DNA of 64,000 bases from Cyprinodon diabolis (GCA_030533445.1 CM060082.1:37955817-38019816); one strand, 5' to 3'. Numbered from the stretch's first letter, positions 46,869 through 58,600 are shown. The notes: generated from the sequence alone by a model not told the origin. Program-made: numbers and translations.

Positions 46869-47366
46869 AGCTACAGTTTGTAATTTTCAGCGACATCTAA
46901 CGTTCAGACTGCAGACCGCAGCAACATGAACATCTCCCCCCCACCGCTTCTCCCCCCCAACAGTACGGCGAGCGTTACGGGACAAAATGTCTTCCACGAC
47001 GTCCGCATCACCTACCTTCTCAAGTGATGAGGTTTGTTTACATAGATAATTTTACAGATAGTATTTCATTAGTCTGTGTGTTCAGTACCGTCTCAGTTCA
47101 TCTCTCTCAACTTGCCGTAGTTACTTTCGAGCGTAATGGGCGATCTCGCAATCGCTAGTTTGTTGGCTCTGCGCTGCCGTAGCGCAAAGATGTCTGCCTC
47201 CATGGATGCGAGACCCGCTCCTATGTAATTATAAATAACGAATTCTAAGGCAACGCAAATATTAAGGTTAAGAGGCTGAGCTCGTAGATGATGATAAATA
47301 ACATAGTTATGTATAATATATTACATTTCTGACTGTATATCCCTGTAATTATTACACACTGTAGCT
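46869..47366. mobile_element. TTAA MITE (498 bp)
   Basis: TTAA flanks both ends (46865-46868 and 47367-47370). The TIRs read AGCTACAGTTTGTAAT and, from the right, AGCTACAGTGTGTAAT, one mismatch in 16. The GC- and CpG-rich interior contrasts with the AT-rich flanks. I recall a common fish repeat of this form (TTAAAG..ACAGTGTGTAA); it is Kolobok- or piggyBac-like. No transposase is present. Confidence 0.85.
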
Positions 47367-47370
47367 TTAA

Positions 47371-47652
47371 CATACTCACACGATTTTGGAAATGCAGAAG
47401 ATGACATTACCTTCCCTTTCTGCTAAAGTGAATAGTAAAATCAAAATACTTAATTTTTTAGAAAATAACTAACTGGAAAAACTTATTACTTTTTTTTAAT
47501 ATATATTTAAAAAGACTATTCAGACTAGTCTGAAAGAAACTGTGAGAAATCTAGACCAAAAATGGTCTTGGCTTTTCGCCATTTAGCTGCATCTACAATG
47601 GCCGAAGTTTATCTATATACCATATTTTGGCAACAATGCAAGTCAAAGTCAG
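47371..47652. other. unassigned AT-rich sequence
   Basis: Nothing assignable. Confidence 0.35.
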
Positions 47653-47703
47653 TTTCTTATGTTAAGTTCATGAACGTGCCGTTCATGAACTTAACATAAG
47701 AAA
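47653..47703. repeat. perfect 24-bp hairpin, 3-nt loop
   Basis: The arms 47653-47676 and 47680-47703 are exact complements around TGC. The core of the arm is GTTAAGTTCATGAACG. No flanking target duplication or other MITE features. Confidence 0.9.
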
Positions 47704-47879
47704 AATAAAACACCAAAAGAAATGTACAGAGCAGTGGCATGATATACAAGGTTGGCCAGAAAATGTTGGATTAAAGATCTAATCTAGTTATGTTTCTGTT
47801 AACATTATAAATAGAATGTTTATTGAAAAATTATAGGTTTTACCTTTGATTTAAATTGACTTAGGATTTCAGCATTTTT

Positions 47880-48200
47880 ACAATTTTAAAGGTTACCCAT
47901 TTGTTGGAGTTTTCCCAGATTATTGGAGCAAATGAACCAGAAGCAGCTTCTCGATGTTTGGTTCTGTCTCTGGGCATGCAGAGCAGATTTGAGCCAGTAG
48001 ACAGCAGTCGAGTCTGTAATGTATTTTGGTGCTAAACCATTCAGTGATTTATAGACTAACCAAAGCATTTTTTATTCTCTCAGAGATGGACAGCCAGTAT
48101 AATGATTTTGGAACTGGGATAATATGCTCTATTTTCTTAGATTTAGAGAGAGAAGATGACTTATCAGTCCTACTATCGTTGTATAGAACCAGGTCTATAG
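47880..48200 (-). mobile_element. LINE-derived fragment (common fish repeat)
   Basis: TTGGTGCTAAACCATTCAGT, GATTTATAGACTAA and the GACAGCCAGTATAATG block belong to a very common fish retroelement. On the minus strand the piece LVYKSLNGLAPKYITD (48060-48012) is its worn protein end. There is no intact frame. Confidence 0.65.
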
Positions 48201-48399
48201 ATTCATGACATTGCCAGGTGCTTAATATTTTCTAACAAGGGTTTTCCTTTCACTTCGGCAAAGTGCATCTCCTGAGCCTCTAAGCAGAAGTGTCACCTCT
48301 TATGGATGTACATATTCACAAAGTCACAGCATTCCTTGAGCCATTAGAAATTACTATTGTATCATGTGAAAAAGAATGAAAATGCTGCAAATCATGCCA

Positions 48400-49135
48400 T
48401 GCTAGCATGGCGCTGCCTTGGTCTTAGTAGTAATGACTGGCTTGATAGCTCATTCCATTCACCTGCCTAGCTCCACCCAGTTTCTCATCACTGTTCATCT
48501 GTCTCACCTGCTCCAGTCTCTATTTCACCTGCCTGCTTCCAGTCATCAGTGTCAGATTATTTGATCCCTTGAGAATCTTCTAGCGAGCATTAGAGTCTTC
48601 CGATTATCTGATCCTGACCCGTTCTGCCACTGAACTCTAAGCCTGCCTGTTCCCATTCTGATCCATTTGCCTGACCTGTCTTTGGACTCCTGCTGGATTC
48701 TATCTGTGAACCGAACCTTTAACTGCTTCTTGACACCGTCCTGCATTTCCTCTCAGTACCTCTTCGGATCCCTGATCTTCTGGCCCGGACTCCTGTGAAC
48801 CTCCTTAACGCTGGCTTTGGCTTGCCATCTGGATGATATTGCCTTCCTTCATCTGCTTGGATCTGACCTCCAGCCAGTTCTTTATTCTTCTGGGCTTCGA
48901 AGTCTTGGCAAGACTCACCAGATCTTGCTGACAGCCGACCAGTTGGAATCTACCTCATCCTCTGGGCACATACTGAACTTAAAGACCAGAGGTTCCTGTC
49001 TTAGATGGCCAAGCTGCTCAGTGCAGATCTCTCGTTTATTAATAAACTTTTTTCTTTTTTAAATATCATGCTGTCTGTCAGCCTGAATACTGGGTTCCCT
49101 TTTCTAAACCAGATACAGATACAGCCAGCATGATT
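48400..49135 (+). mobile_element. LTR-like retroelement copy 3 (family L), intron absent
   Basis: It shares blocks in order with copy 1: GATCCTGACCCGTTCTGCC, then CTTCTTGACACCGTCCTGCA, CTGATCTTCTGGCCCGGAC, CCTCTGGGCACATACTGAAC, and TTTATTAATAAACTTT. It then ends CTGAATACTGGGTTCCC, as in copy 2. Where copy 1 has its 74-bp GT...AG segment, this copy reads GACCAG|AGGTTCC without a gap (junction 48989/48990). The outer boundaries are blurred: AATCATGC and GCATGATT are complementary but not standard LTR termini. Confidence 0.65.
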
Positions 49136-49679
49136 AGATTGTGGGCGTCTTTGCACTAGAAGTGTTTCCATTGACCATCAAATTATGAAAATAAAATCAC
49201 TATTGCCAAGGTTGATTTTCAATGACATGGTTTTTCGGTCGTATCAACATTTTTATGTTTCACAATGCTGCAGTGGAAACACTTTTTTCAGATCACACGG
49301 GTATTGTGATCTGCAGCTGGATCTAACTGCCTTGTAAAAGTGTTAATTTTATTAACTATAATTTTATTTGTTATCTAATGGAAAGATTGCAATTTCGAAG
49401 CTTTGCTTTTTCAAATTTAGCAGAATAGCGACATAGTTTTGTGCACATTTGTTTTGGAAACGCAGCTACTGTGGAAGTTTTATGCTCGCTAAGAATATTT
49501 GGGAAACTCTCCCTCTCTGTTGCACATAACTGGGGAACTACAAGGTAAAAGATGTCCAAGAAGGAAAAATATATACAATAGTATGAAAGTGCATTAAAAC
49601 GTACAGATAGATGGTCCTCTGACACTTTATACCTATTTGTCGGAGTAACCAGAATACCTATTCTGACATTTACCAATCA
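49136..49679. other. unassigned AT-rich sequence
   Basis: Nothing assignable. Confidence 0.35.
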
Positions 49680-50335
49680 GAGGTGAGTAGACTAGACCCA
49701 AAAGTAAAAAAAGAAACATTTGGTTAAAAGGCTGTTCAAGTACTGAGTAACTCATTTTCTTACTTCTCATCGTCTGATTTAATATTCTAAAAATGATGTT
49801 AAGTTACACAGCTTATAAATGTATTTTTACAAAATCTATTGTTTCAAAGAATGAAAATAAAATCATACATATATAACAAATATTAAATGAAATTGAAATT
49901 GTTTATTAATGGAATGCCCCTTTAGTTGTATCATCTTGGTAATTTGACTGTTTGTGGTGGAAAAAACACTTTCTAAATATATATTTGAAATATATTCTTT
50001 GTTTAAGAAATAATCAAATTAATAAAATTTTATTATGTTTATAGAATGGTAAATACCTTCCAGTAAGAAGATACAGCACTGTTTGCTTCAATGTCACAGC
50101 AGGATCAGCAGATAGAAAATAACATTTAACCGATGACACTTGTGTACAAAAAAGAGGCCTCACTTAAACATAAACTGAATGATGTGTATATCTATTTTTT
50201 TGTCTTTTGTTTAGTAAAGTCACTTATGATGGGTCTAGTATCCAAATTTTACTCAAGAGAGAGACTTCATCACATTTTTTACTCAAGTGGATTTACTCAA
50301 ATTGTAATGTACCTAGGTGAATGTAACTAGTTACT
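49680..50335. mobile_element. degraded DNA repeat with ACTCAAGTA-type ends
   Basis: The left part has AGACTAGACCC, CAAAAGTAAA and GTTCAAGTACTGAGTAACTC. The right part has GGGTCTAGT, TTTTACTCAAGTGG and GTAACTAGTTACTGCC. This is the vocabulary of a repeat common in fish genomes. The inverted pair ACTAGACCC / GGGTCTAGT brackets about 540 bp. Confidence 0.5.
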
Positions 50336-51880
50336 GCCAGTGGACAGCTCATGCAAGTATGATTTTACCAAACTTCAAAATGATCTTCTTTATCTGATAG
50401 CTCATTCTTGAAATGCTTTACTCTTTTTCAATTCTTCTATCTTTGCAATCTAAGGATGTAGAATCCAATTTCTAAGTCTCCACAGAGGTCCTAGTTTTTC
50501 CTGTTACCGTGTAAAAACCGACTCAACATGAACAGATTTTGTCTTTGCATATCGCAGCAAATCTAAGACAGTACTTTGGTGAAAACCCTTCCTCCCCCTC
50601 TTCCTCCTCCTCTTCCTTGTACTTCTTGTCCTCAGATAACTGCCTCCAGCAGACATTGTCCTGTCTGCACCTGGCACCCAGAGGAATCAAACCATGTTAT
50701 TCCCAACCTAACACTCACGCGTGCGAACATACACCCAACTGAATGTGGGCGTCTGTGTTTGCAGGCCACTGTGTGTGTACGTATGTGTGTGATGTGTAGC
50801 TGCACACAGCAGCGGTGCAAAATGCAGCGGTGTGTGTATGTAATACTGCATTCGTGCTGGTGCTGAATTATTATTGTGTGCCTGTGAGCTGGTGTTGTCT
50901 GTCAATCTTTCCCCTGGTCCCAGTCTGCTCTGGCTGGTTTTATTGAAGCTACAGACAGCATGGGCACACACACACACACAAATACACAAATACTCACAGA
51001 CACACACATGAGCTCAGAGCAGCCGTGATCCCAGGCTGATAGAGACAGACTTGGTGAAGTTGAGCGAACAGCCTGAGGTTGTCTGCAGACCACAGGGAAT
51101 ACGCCCCCGAGTCACGAAAAATACCGGATTGAAATCCAAAAACTCTGCTAAACCTCCTCTATGCTAATGCTGCCATTCAGCTCCTATCTGACTCCGTCTG
51201 CCACTCATCCCATCAACTGCTGTAATCGTTCCCATTTTTTAAGCTTTGCATCCATCTCCCGACCTGAATTTGTTTTGTTTTCTTTGTGAAACACATTCAT
51301 CCGGCTTCTCCCCCCCTTTGTGCAACGCTGACATCAGTCTTGCATGAAGAAAACCTATGCATCAGCACTGTAATTTTGTAATCAGAGCAGTGAGGAATAC
51401 AAATCAGATTGAAAGCAAGGCCGTAATGCATGCAATCCATCAGAACAAGCACGTTGCAGACAAATGATAAACATGCAACTTTGAGGTGATTAATTGTCTG
51501 ATTAACGGATTGATCCGTCCGGAGTTTCTTTTCTTTCCAGCCTGAAACATGTCAGTGGACTGGTGATTGCGGATTTAAAGCCATACTTCCTGTTTGCTCA
51601 GTAAAATCAATTTAAATACAATGACTGTTTAGGAATAAGAACAGCACGACTGATGGACTTTTATTTTCCCTGCAGAGGCATTACGATATGTGTCTGATTG
51701 TAACATTTCATTTTTTTTTACGGCTTTTCTTCATGTTACGGCTTTGCGTTGTTGGTTATAAGGTTTTTATAAAGAACTGTAGAGCTTCTTGTTGGCAGCT
51801 GCTTCAGATCCACAACAATCAAATACCTCTGTAGTATGACATAGAAGCGAGCTGAATAGAAACAATTGGTAAATTGATAT
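50336..51880. other. unassigned; short TG/CA tracts
   Basis: TG-rich at 50765-50840 and CA-rich at 50966-51008. The remainder (51100-51560) is moderately complex and might be conserved. No gene is seen. Confidence 0.35.
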
Positions 51881-52048
51881 TGCACTCGTTAGCCACTTTA
51901 TTAGGTTTCAGTTGTTTGCTAACACAATTAATCAACCAATCACACTGCATGAACCTAATCTGTTTAGACACCTTGATATGTAAATGCAGTGAAAACCAAA
52001 GCTGTGCATAGAGATGGGAAAGAAAAAGGTTTAAAGTCACTTTATTGG

Positions 52049-52591
52049 AAGATGAAGAGTGGAAGCAAGTGTGTATAACTGGACATAAACTGGCTAACAG
52101 TCCAACATGGAAAGAATTTTATTGGAAAATAATCATTAGGTATTTCAAAACTCCGTACATTATTTCCAAATTTGATCAAACAAAATCAAATTTGTGCTGG
52201 AGACGGTGCGGACTAGTTGGAGATCATACTCATGGCTTTTGGCATTGCCCAAAGATTAAGAAATTCTGGGAGGGAATTAGAGAGGAAATTTCAAATATCT
52301 TGCATGCTGTTGTTGATTGGAACCCCCAGATCTTTGTTCTGGAAATTTCACCAAATAATTTAAGTAAAGAAGAACAATACTTATTTGGTATCTTTGTTCT
52401 CATAGCCAAAAAAACGATAACAATACACTGTATGTTGGTATAAACCTTCACCCCCTACTGTAAATCAATGGAAAGAGAAACTAGTGAAGATTTATACGAT
52501 GGAGAAAATAACAGCAAAATTAAACTTGTCCACTGGTTTATTTGAGAAAAGATGGAACCCTTTGAAGACATATTTCCAGTTAATATTGTAG
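52049..52591 (+). pseudogene. L1 ORF2 C-terminal fragment
   Basis: The first frame reads from the truncation point to a stop at 52443. It carries WKEFYWKIIIRYF and then a CX3CX7HX4C arrangement (CWRRC...H...C, about 52195-52248) followed by PKIKKFW. This is the cysteine-rich motif at the C-terminus of L1 reverse transcriptases, implicated in RNA binding. After a one-base frame change near 52432-52450 the normal C-terminus resumes (PTVNQWKEKLVKIYTMEK) to a stop at 52589-52591. Endonuclease and polymerase domains are missing by 5' truncation. The frame has no ATG start of its own. It is similar to fish L1 elements of the Swimmer/Tx1 type. Confidence 0.85.
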
Positions 52592-52895
52592 TGAGTAAGA
52601 TAAATGTAAACACACAGGTACATATTTTATAGGCATACTTAACATATATCTCTTTTATGATAAAAATAAAAGTCACTCGAGAAAGATTTTTCCTTTATCT
52701 CATACCCCCAAGTAATAAAAAATAAATAAATAAACAAATAAACAAAAATCATGGATTTTCAGCTCGCCGACTTGTTTGGTTGTTGTTGCTAAACTGTTTG
52801 TATGGTTGTATTGGAAATTGTTGTTTCTGGCTTATTGTATTAATCATTGATTTTGAATATTGATCTGATAAAATAAAGTCTTTGTTCAAAAAAAC
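52049..52895 (+). mobile_element. 5'-truncated L1-clade LINE with 15-bp target duplication
   Basis: AAGTCACTTTATTGG is repeated exactly at 52034-52048 and 52896-52910. Inside are the C-terminal end of L1 ORF2, an untranslated region and a 3' end reading AATAAAGTCTTTGTTC followed by A-rich sequence. This is the signature of target-primed reverse transcription. The target lies in the coding start of the older Tc1 element. Confidence 0.9.
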
Positions 52896-53350
52896 AAGTC
52901 ACTTTATTGGCTTCGGGAAGATATGACTCGCTGGTCTTTTTAGACAAAATTTATTTCTCAGGTTAACAAAGCAGAGTCCAGAATAGAGGAAATATCCAGT
53001 TAGGAGGAATGTGGATGAAAGTCCTCTGTTTTTATTAGAGGAGTATTGGCTATTTAAAGGTGACGGGAAGCTAACAATGGGTCAAATAATAATTTTTTGC
53101 AATAAAAGCATGCAGAATACCAAGTCTGAGGCTTCTGATCCTTTAAGCAGATGGTATATAGCAGCAGAGAACCTTTCAGAAAACAAGAAACTACGAGTAA
53201 AACATGAACAGGCTTGGAAGAGATGAATAAAAAGTTGAAAAAAAATTAACTGGTCTGAGGGGTTTATGTTTTTAGCCACAGCTGGTGGCATCGTCCGACC
53301 TTAGTGTAACAGCATGAAATAACTGCTCCATCATATCTTGTTTAGCCCCT

Positions 53351-53750
53351 AGTTATAAACTGAATATTTCTTCTTTTTCAATCACAGTATACCTAAATAA
53401 TGCTGATGACAATGCCTATTCCTGTATGCTCACATCCCATCCACCTTCTCATGGCTTCTTTCAGCAGGTCAAAGCACCTTGTCACAAAGCTGAGATCATC
53501 TCAAACTGGCTTCTTAGACATGAAATTGGAGGACCATGTACTCCAATGACTTCCAGGGTCACTAGATTTAAATCCAGCAGAGCCCCATTAGGATGTGTTG
53601 AACCAGGAAATCTACATCATAGATGTGCTTCCATCACCTCTGCAGTGTTGCCATCATGTCAATACGGATCAAAAGGTCAAAGAAACAATCCTGCTGGTTA
53701 ATCTGTCCCGAAAAGAATTAAAGTGGTTCGGGACAGCAAAACAGAGACCA
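53351..53750 (+). pseudogene. Tc1-like transposase C-terminal remnant
   Basis: The DNA words match the last third of a Tc1 transposase gene: GCTTCTTTCAGCAGGTCAAA (the region of the second catalytic Asp in intact genes), ATCATCTCAAACTGGCTTCT and TCACTAGATTTAAATCCAGC (the SPDLNPIE-type motif). They are followed by GGATGTGTTGAACCAGGAAA. Multiple stops and shifts prevent translation as one frame. Confidence 0.7.
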
Positions 53751-53803
53751 ACCTGGTGCTAGCAAGCAGTGTCAGCAGTGCATAATAAAGTGGTTGATGT
53801 GCA

Positions 53804-55815
53804 AATATCATCTCCATGATAATTCTGCAGCTTTGACATTTGCTTTCATCTGGGCTAATATAACCCCTCTGAGGCTGAACCGTCAAACATGCTAGCAGTT
53901 GAGGCTGGCGCTGCTTTCAAAGCACCTGACTTTAGAGTCATTGATTCATGGACATTGATCGCCAATCCTATCAACTCCTGCAGATATATGATGGTCATTT
54001 TGTGCAGCGGGGCAAAGAGAATAATCATACTGATTGCTCTTTCACTCCAAGAGGCGTTTGTTCTCTCTCCTGCATAACTAGCAGCGGCGGGGCTAAACAT
54101 GAGCTAGAGCGATTGACATTGCACCCCTCCCTCTCCCCCTGCAGTCAAAATATTGGGCCCATGCTGCCTGGCCCGGCTGTGGCTATCGCAATAAAAGATT
54201 GATGAGGCTCTTCAGGTGGATACAAAGCTAAGTGTCTTGTTTATTAATGTGCTGTGATTGGATCCATTAGCTGCCTGTGTAAACTAATCGCCTCATAATG
54301 TGTGTTGTCATTTCAGCCTAACTGCTCATAATGTATTCTTCCCCCATCTTTGCAAATGCAGTTATTTTCTAATAGACTTGTGGAAATAATGTTGTGTCAG
54401 GAGTAAGGATTTTTTTTTTCATTCGGTTCACTGAGCAATGAGCATGTTTCGCATTCACATTGATCACTGACTTTGCTATAAGCTCCAACCGGCTATAATT
54501 TCTCATGAGCAGTTGTATGTATAGCAAGGGCAGAGTACAACAAGGTTTGTGCAAATCAAGATGCCACACTGACCCTTTCTTAGTTAAGTCTACCTTGTGG
54601 AGCAAAGACTTCCTTACGTGGGTCTTTAGCTTGAAAATTGGGTCAAATCTCAGCCGCATCTTGCAGTGTGATTGGAGACAACATTTCCCTTGCGGTTGAC
54701 ATGACATCAAGAGACACTTCAGCTCAGCAGCAACACTAAGGATGAAGATTATTGACTCATAATAGCACATCTAACAGTACCACTTTCACAAGAGGCTGGC
54801 ATAGAAAAAAAGAAAAAAGATTAAAACTGCCTGACAGGGCCGTAACTGTATCATAACCACCTTGGCTGACATCCAGCTTGCCGTCCTCCGGGATCAATTT
54901 CTTCAAAGCATAATGTATCTCCTTTATTCTGCATCTGAGATGCAGAGTTGGTGATGTCTAGGTGCGCTGTGAGACTTTGAAGTGCAAAAGAGTCAAAGTG
55001 GGAGATTGATGCCCCACAGCCCGGGTTTCTTCCCGCTGAGGCACACTGACCTCAAGTGAACGGCGAGAATGTGAGCAAATTGAAAAGAATTTTAGTCAGG
55101 AACGCCGCAGCTCTGTGTACACACCGGAAAATAAACCTTGTGTAACTACCTGTCAAAATCGATTTGCAATGCCAGTGGGTTTTGATATGGTATCCTTGGC
55201 TGTTTTAATGGGCACTTTTTTCTTTTCGAATATTACAGAGTTTTAGAGCCTTCTTACCTGTGATTTAGTGTGTAGACCACCACCAAGCAGAGCATACTTG
55301 TGAAATCTACAGCAAAGGAAACCTGGTTTGAATCTTTTTTTTTTCTGCAAAAAATCCCCCAGTTAATGCTTTTTAGAACTGCAGATTGCATTCGAGTTGC
55401 AAGTCAAAGGGGATAAACTTCTAAGAGTTTTGCACATCTGAAGGCTGAGACTGTCCTTTACTTATTTATGAAATATCTTAAACTCAGTCAAACTGGTTGA
55501 CTGTTTTTGCACATCAATTTTCCAATTTTGCAAACTATTATCAAAAAAAAGGACATATCATGAAACATTAAGTCTATCATGTCATTAAAGCATGCAGGAA
55601 TCCTTCAGATGAAACCCTATCCTGCATAGTTTGTTATTTGGAATCAATAGTGTAAAATTGACATTGTCCTTTAAAATAAGAGAAGCTGAAACATATTTTT
55701 TCTATGGGAACTGAAATTAAAGGAAGAAATGTAATAGTCTTAAGGCTTGCAGGTTTTTTTTTTTTTTTTTTTAGCTTTATCCAGCTTTCAATGGACTGTG
55801 ATAAGGCGTTCCTTC
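53804..55815. other. unassigned; CNE-like blocks near 53930-54330 and 54840-55160
   Basis: No gene or repeat assigned. Two stretches are of high complexity with balanced composition. A poly-T tract occurs at 55754-55772. Confidence 0.3.
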
Positions 55816-56516
55816 TGTCATGATCCTGTTTGCTCCTCTTTAATTAGTCATTCCTTTCACCTGTCATTTTCCTTCCCTGCCTCAATTATAATTATTTTCC
55901 TCTCACCTGTTTCTTCTGGTTTATATTCAGTTCAGCCTGAGCATTCAGTGCCAGATCATTACTTGTCTTTCTGTTAGTCTGTCCGTTCAGTTTTTGGCTT
56001 GGTTCATGTTCTGGATCCTGGCAGCCAGTGGAAAGAGGGTTTTTGTGTTTGTCTCTGATCCTGTCTGCTCCTGTACGTGACCACCTGGTCATGCTTTCGG
56101 ACCCTGTCAGACTCTGAACCCTGCTGGGATCTTGTGGATGCCTGGAAGTCTGGATCCTGACACCTGTTTCTGTTCCTGTCTGATCTGGATCCTGTTCCTG
56201 TCTGTTCTGGATTCCTGACCAGGATCAGCTTCCAGCATGTCCTCTGGGACTGCAGCACTTGGGGACATTTTGGACTGGACTGTTAAACCAGGTAAGTGGC
56301 CAACTCAGACAATCATCTTCTGTCAGATGATCGTGGTCACTTACCTGTGTTTCTCCTGCAGAGTGTCTGTGATTGGGCGGTGCCCCGCTCCCCATCCTGC
56401 AGTACCCGCGAGCCACAGCTTCACTTTAGTTTTTGTTTTATTTAATTAACTTTTTGAACTTTCCTACTGGCTGTCTCTCCTTGAATACTGGGTCCATCTG
56501 TCCTCGGTTCATGACA
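55816..56516 (+). mobile_element. solo LTR, copy 2 (family L), intron-containing (701 bp)
   Basis: It starts TGTCATGATCCTG and ends GGTTCATGACA. The flanking pentamers CCTTC and CTTTC could be a worn 5-bp target duplication. A TATA-like TTTATATTCAG (about 55920) is followed by a GATCCTG-rich leader, a 70-bp GT...AG segment (56292-56361), a T-rich stretch and TTGAATACTGGGTCC. It shares structure with copies 1 and 3. Confidence 0.75.
56292..56361 (+). other. intron-like GT...AG segment, copy 2 (70 nt)
   Basis: ACCAG|GTAAGTGG ... TTTCTCCTGCAG|AGTG. The donor lies in a 13-bp stem (56289-56301 with 56335-56347, one G.U pair), and an inner stem ATCATCT/AGATGAT sits within the loop. Confidence 0.65.
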
Positions 56517-58373
56517 CTTTCAGCTGATTAAAAGCATCACTACAGCTCCTATTTAAATGTTTGTCTCATCTGAATCTCTCTGGCTCCTTGAGACTGACAG
56601 TAGTAGCCATTCAATATTTCCCCACTTTCCTTTATGGGCCCTTGGCTGGTCCCCAACAATTCCTTTTTTAAACTCAATATTTGTACTAAAATATTCTGTC
56701 ATGATTTGTGGAAATTAAGATCTAAAGAGAAGCGTCATCTCATGGCCAGAGCCTGTAATTCAGTCCAGTGGCTGGAAGTGGGCTGCCATTTGGCTGGTAT
56801 TTGCCTGGGAAGGGCCATTTTTAATGGCTGCTATTGTTTTAAGTCATGGAGCTTTTGGCTGACTCTCTAATGCTTTACATGGATAGCTGTACAGTACGTG
56901 GTACTAAGCTTCGCCATCTTCCCATACTTTCAGATGGTAATGCCAATAGTTCCTTTGACAATTGCTCTAATGCTCCGTACCAAATTTAGCTATAAGTCAC
57001 TTCAGCACTTATTTTCTGATCTGTACAGCATGTTTCTCTTTTTTGATACTTTCTGTCAACTAATATTTTCTAAAGGAACATAGTGAAACTAGATATAATT
57101 ATGGCGTATCAGGGCAAAGATACTGATAAAAAAAAAGTGTACTACACCTTCAAGAATTTTAAAAATAGGAAATGAAAATGTTTTTTGTCCCACTTATTAT
57201 GTACCTATTATTTTGCCTTGTTACACAGTCCCAGAACTATATGTGGGTTTGCAAAGCAAAGCACCTGCAATTTTACTCTTCAATACCCGGCAGCCGAAGA
57301 CATTTGAATTTAAAAATTACAAAACTACAGAGTGTAACTATTTTTAACCTCTCCCTGCTGATCCCAGCGTCACGTACAAAGTGACAGGTGTTCTTGTTTT
57401 CTCTTTGGTCTTTTTTTTTTTTTCCTGCTCCATATTCACTAGTCTCACACACACACATACAAGGTAGGCCTCCTCTAAAAATAAAACTGTAGCCCTGTCT
57501 TTTTTGCAGCAGGTCCCCGCCAAGGCGGGTGCCAGTCGCACAGGGACTCCACTTCACAAGAAACAGCTCAACAAACACCACACATGGAGGGAATGAGTGA
57601 ACAATAGCAAGAAATTGTGTCACTCTGCTTTTCTTAGCGGCGCACTCACCACATGCTGCGGCGCTACGTTAGCTGTTAGCGAGTCAGGTCTAATGGACGA
57701 GTCTGCACATTCGATAAGTAGACCTCTGAGATTGTCTGTGTTTTGAGGGTAGAGTAATGGCTGTGATGTAAACAACATGGTTGGGAGCTAAATTCACATA
57801 TTAAGCTTAAACAGTGCTTAATGAGGACACAGACATCTCTTTGATCTTATTCAAACTATCTGATCTGTGTCAGTTTTTACTTATCAAGTGTTTCTGGGAA
57901 CAAAAGTAAAATATACTAGACTGGAAAATCACATGCAAACACTCCTCCATCTGCATACCAGAGCACATTAACAAATTTCCTTTGCTCTTTCTATTGTCCT
58001 GATTATAAACACACCTGCAGTTCCTTCCTTCCAGCAGCAAGTTTCCCACAAAACCAATCAGGCAGCCTGAAAGCCATAGCCACAATGATGTAATTACTCA
58101 CCCTGCTTCCCAGGACATACAGAAAGGAAACCAGGGGGTGGGGTTGAGGGGGCCCACCGCCGTGGCTAAACAGCAAAGCCAGTTTCAGGGCCCTTTAAAA
58201 AGACTTTGGTGTAAAGCGATTCCGGATTAACCTGATACATGAGTTAATGGCACTTTCTGCATTGGTCCGGCCCACCAAAGCGTTCAGCACAAAGTAACAA
58301 AAGCAATGAGCGGATGTAGGAGGTCTGGAAAAGTTATCTGGAAAACAACTCTGTTTTTTTTTTTTTTATTATT
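56517..58373. other. unassigned sequence
   Basis: No gene or repeat assigned. T-tracts near 57410-57423 and 58353-58368. Confidence 0.35.
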
Positions 58374-58600
58374 ATACTTCCAATTTTGAACAAACTTAGT
58401 GAGATTAGATTACGTAGTGTGAGGGACAGTGTGAGGGATTGCCTTTGAGTCAATGAGTCGATGCAATCAACTGGTTTTCCTTAGGTAGAAAACTTTGAAT
58501 CAATTTGACTGGATGATGTGGTTGAATTCTAAAGTGCCTTGAGACGACATGTGTTGTGAATTGGCGCTATATAAATAAACTGAACTGAATTGAATTACAT
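58374..58600 (+). mobile_element. retroelement 3' tail, plus strand
   Basis: AAAGTGCCTTGAGACGACAT, then GTGTTGTGAATTGGCGC and TATATAAATAAACTGAACTG with an AATTGAATT tail. It is the same 3' end as copies A and B, in the opposite orientation. Confidence 0.75.

Larger units (their letters stand above)
51881..53803 (+). mobile_element. old Tc1-like transposon, interrupted by an L1
   Basis: The left end has TTAGCCACTTTATTAGG and CAACCAATCACACTGCATG. The right end has GGTGCTAGCAAGCAGTG and ATAATAAAGTGGTTGATG. The two ends are inverted relative to each other. Between them, words match a Tc1 transposase gene in order: GATGGGAAAGAAA, GAGGAAATATCCAGT, AAGCAGATGG, AACTGGTCTGAGG and CAGCAGGTCAAAGCACC. 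Removing the L1 (52049-52895) and one target duplication leaves about 1.06 kb, a somewhat shortened Tc1. It is far more diverged than the L1. Confidence 0.8.
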
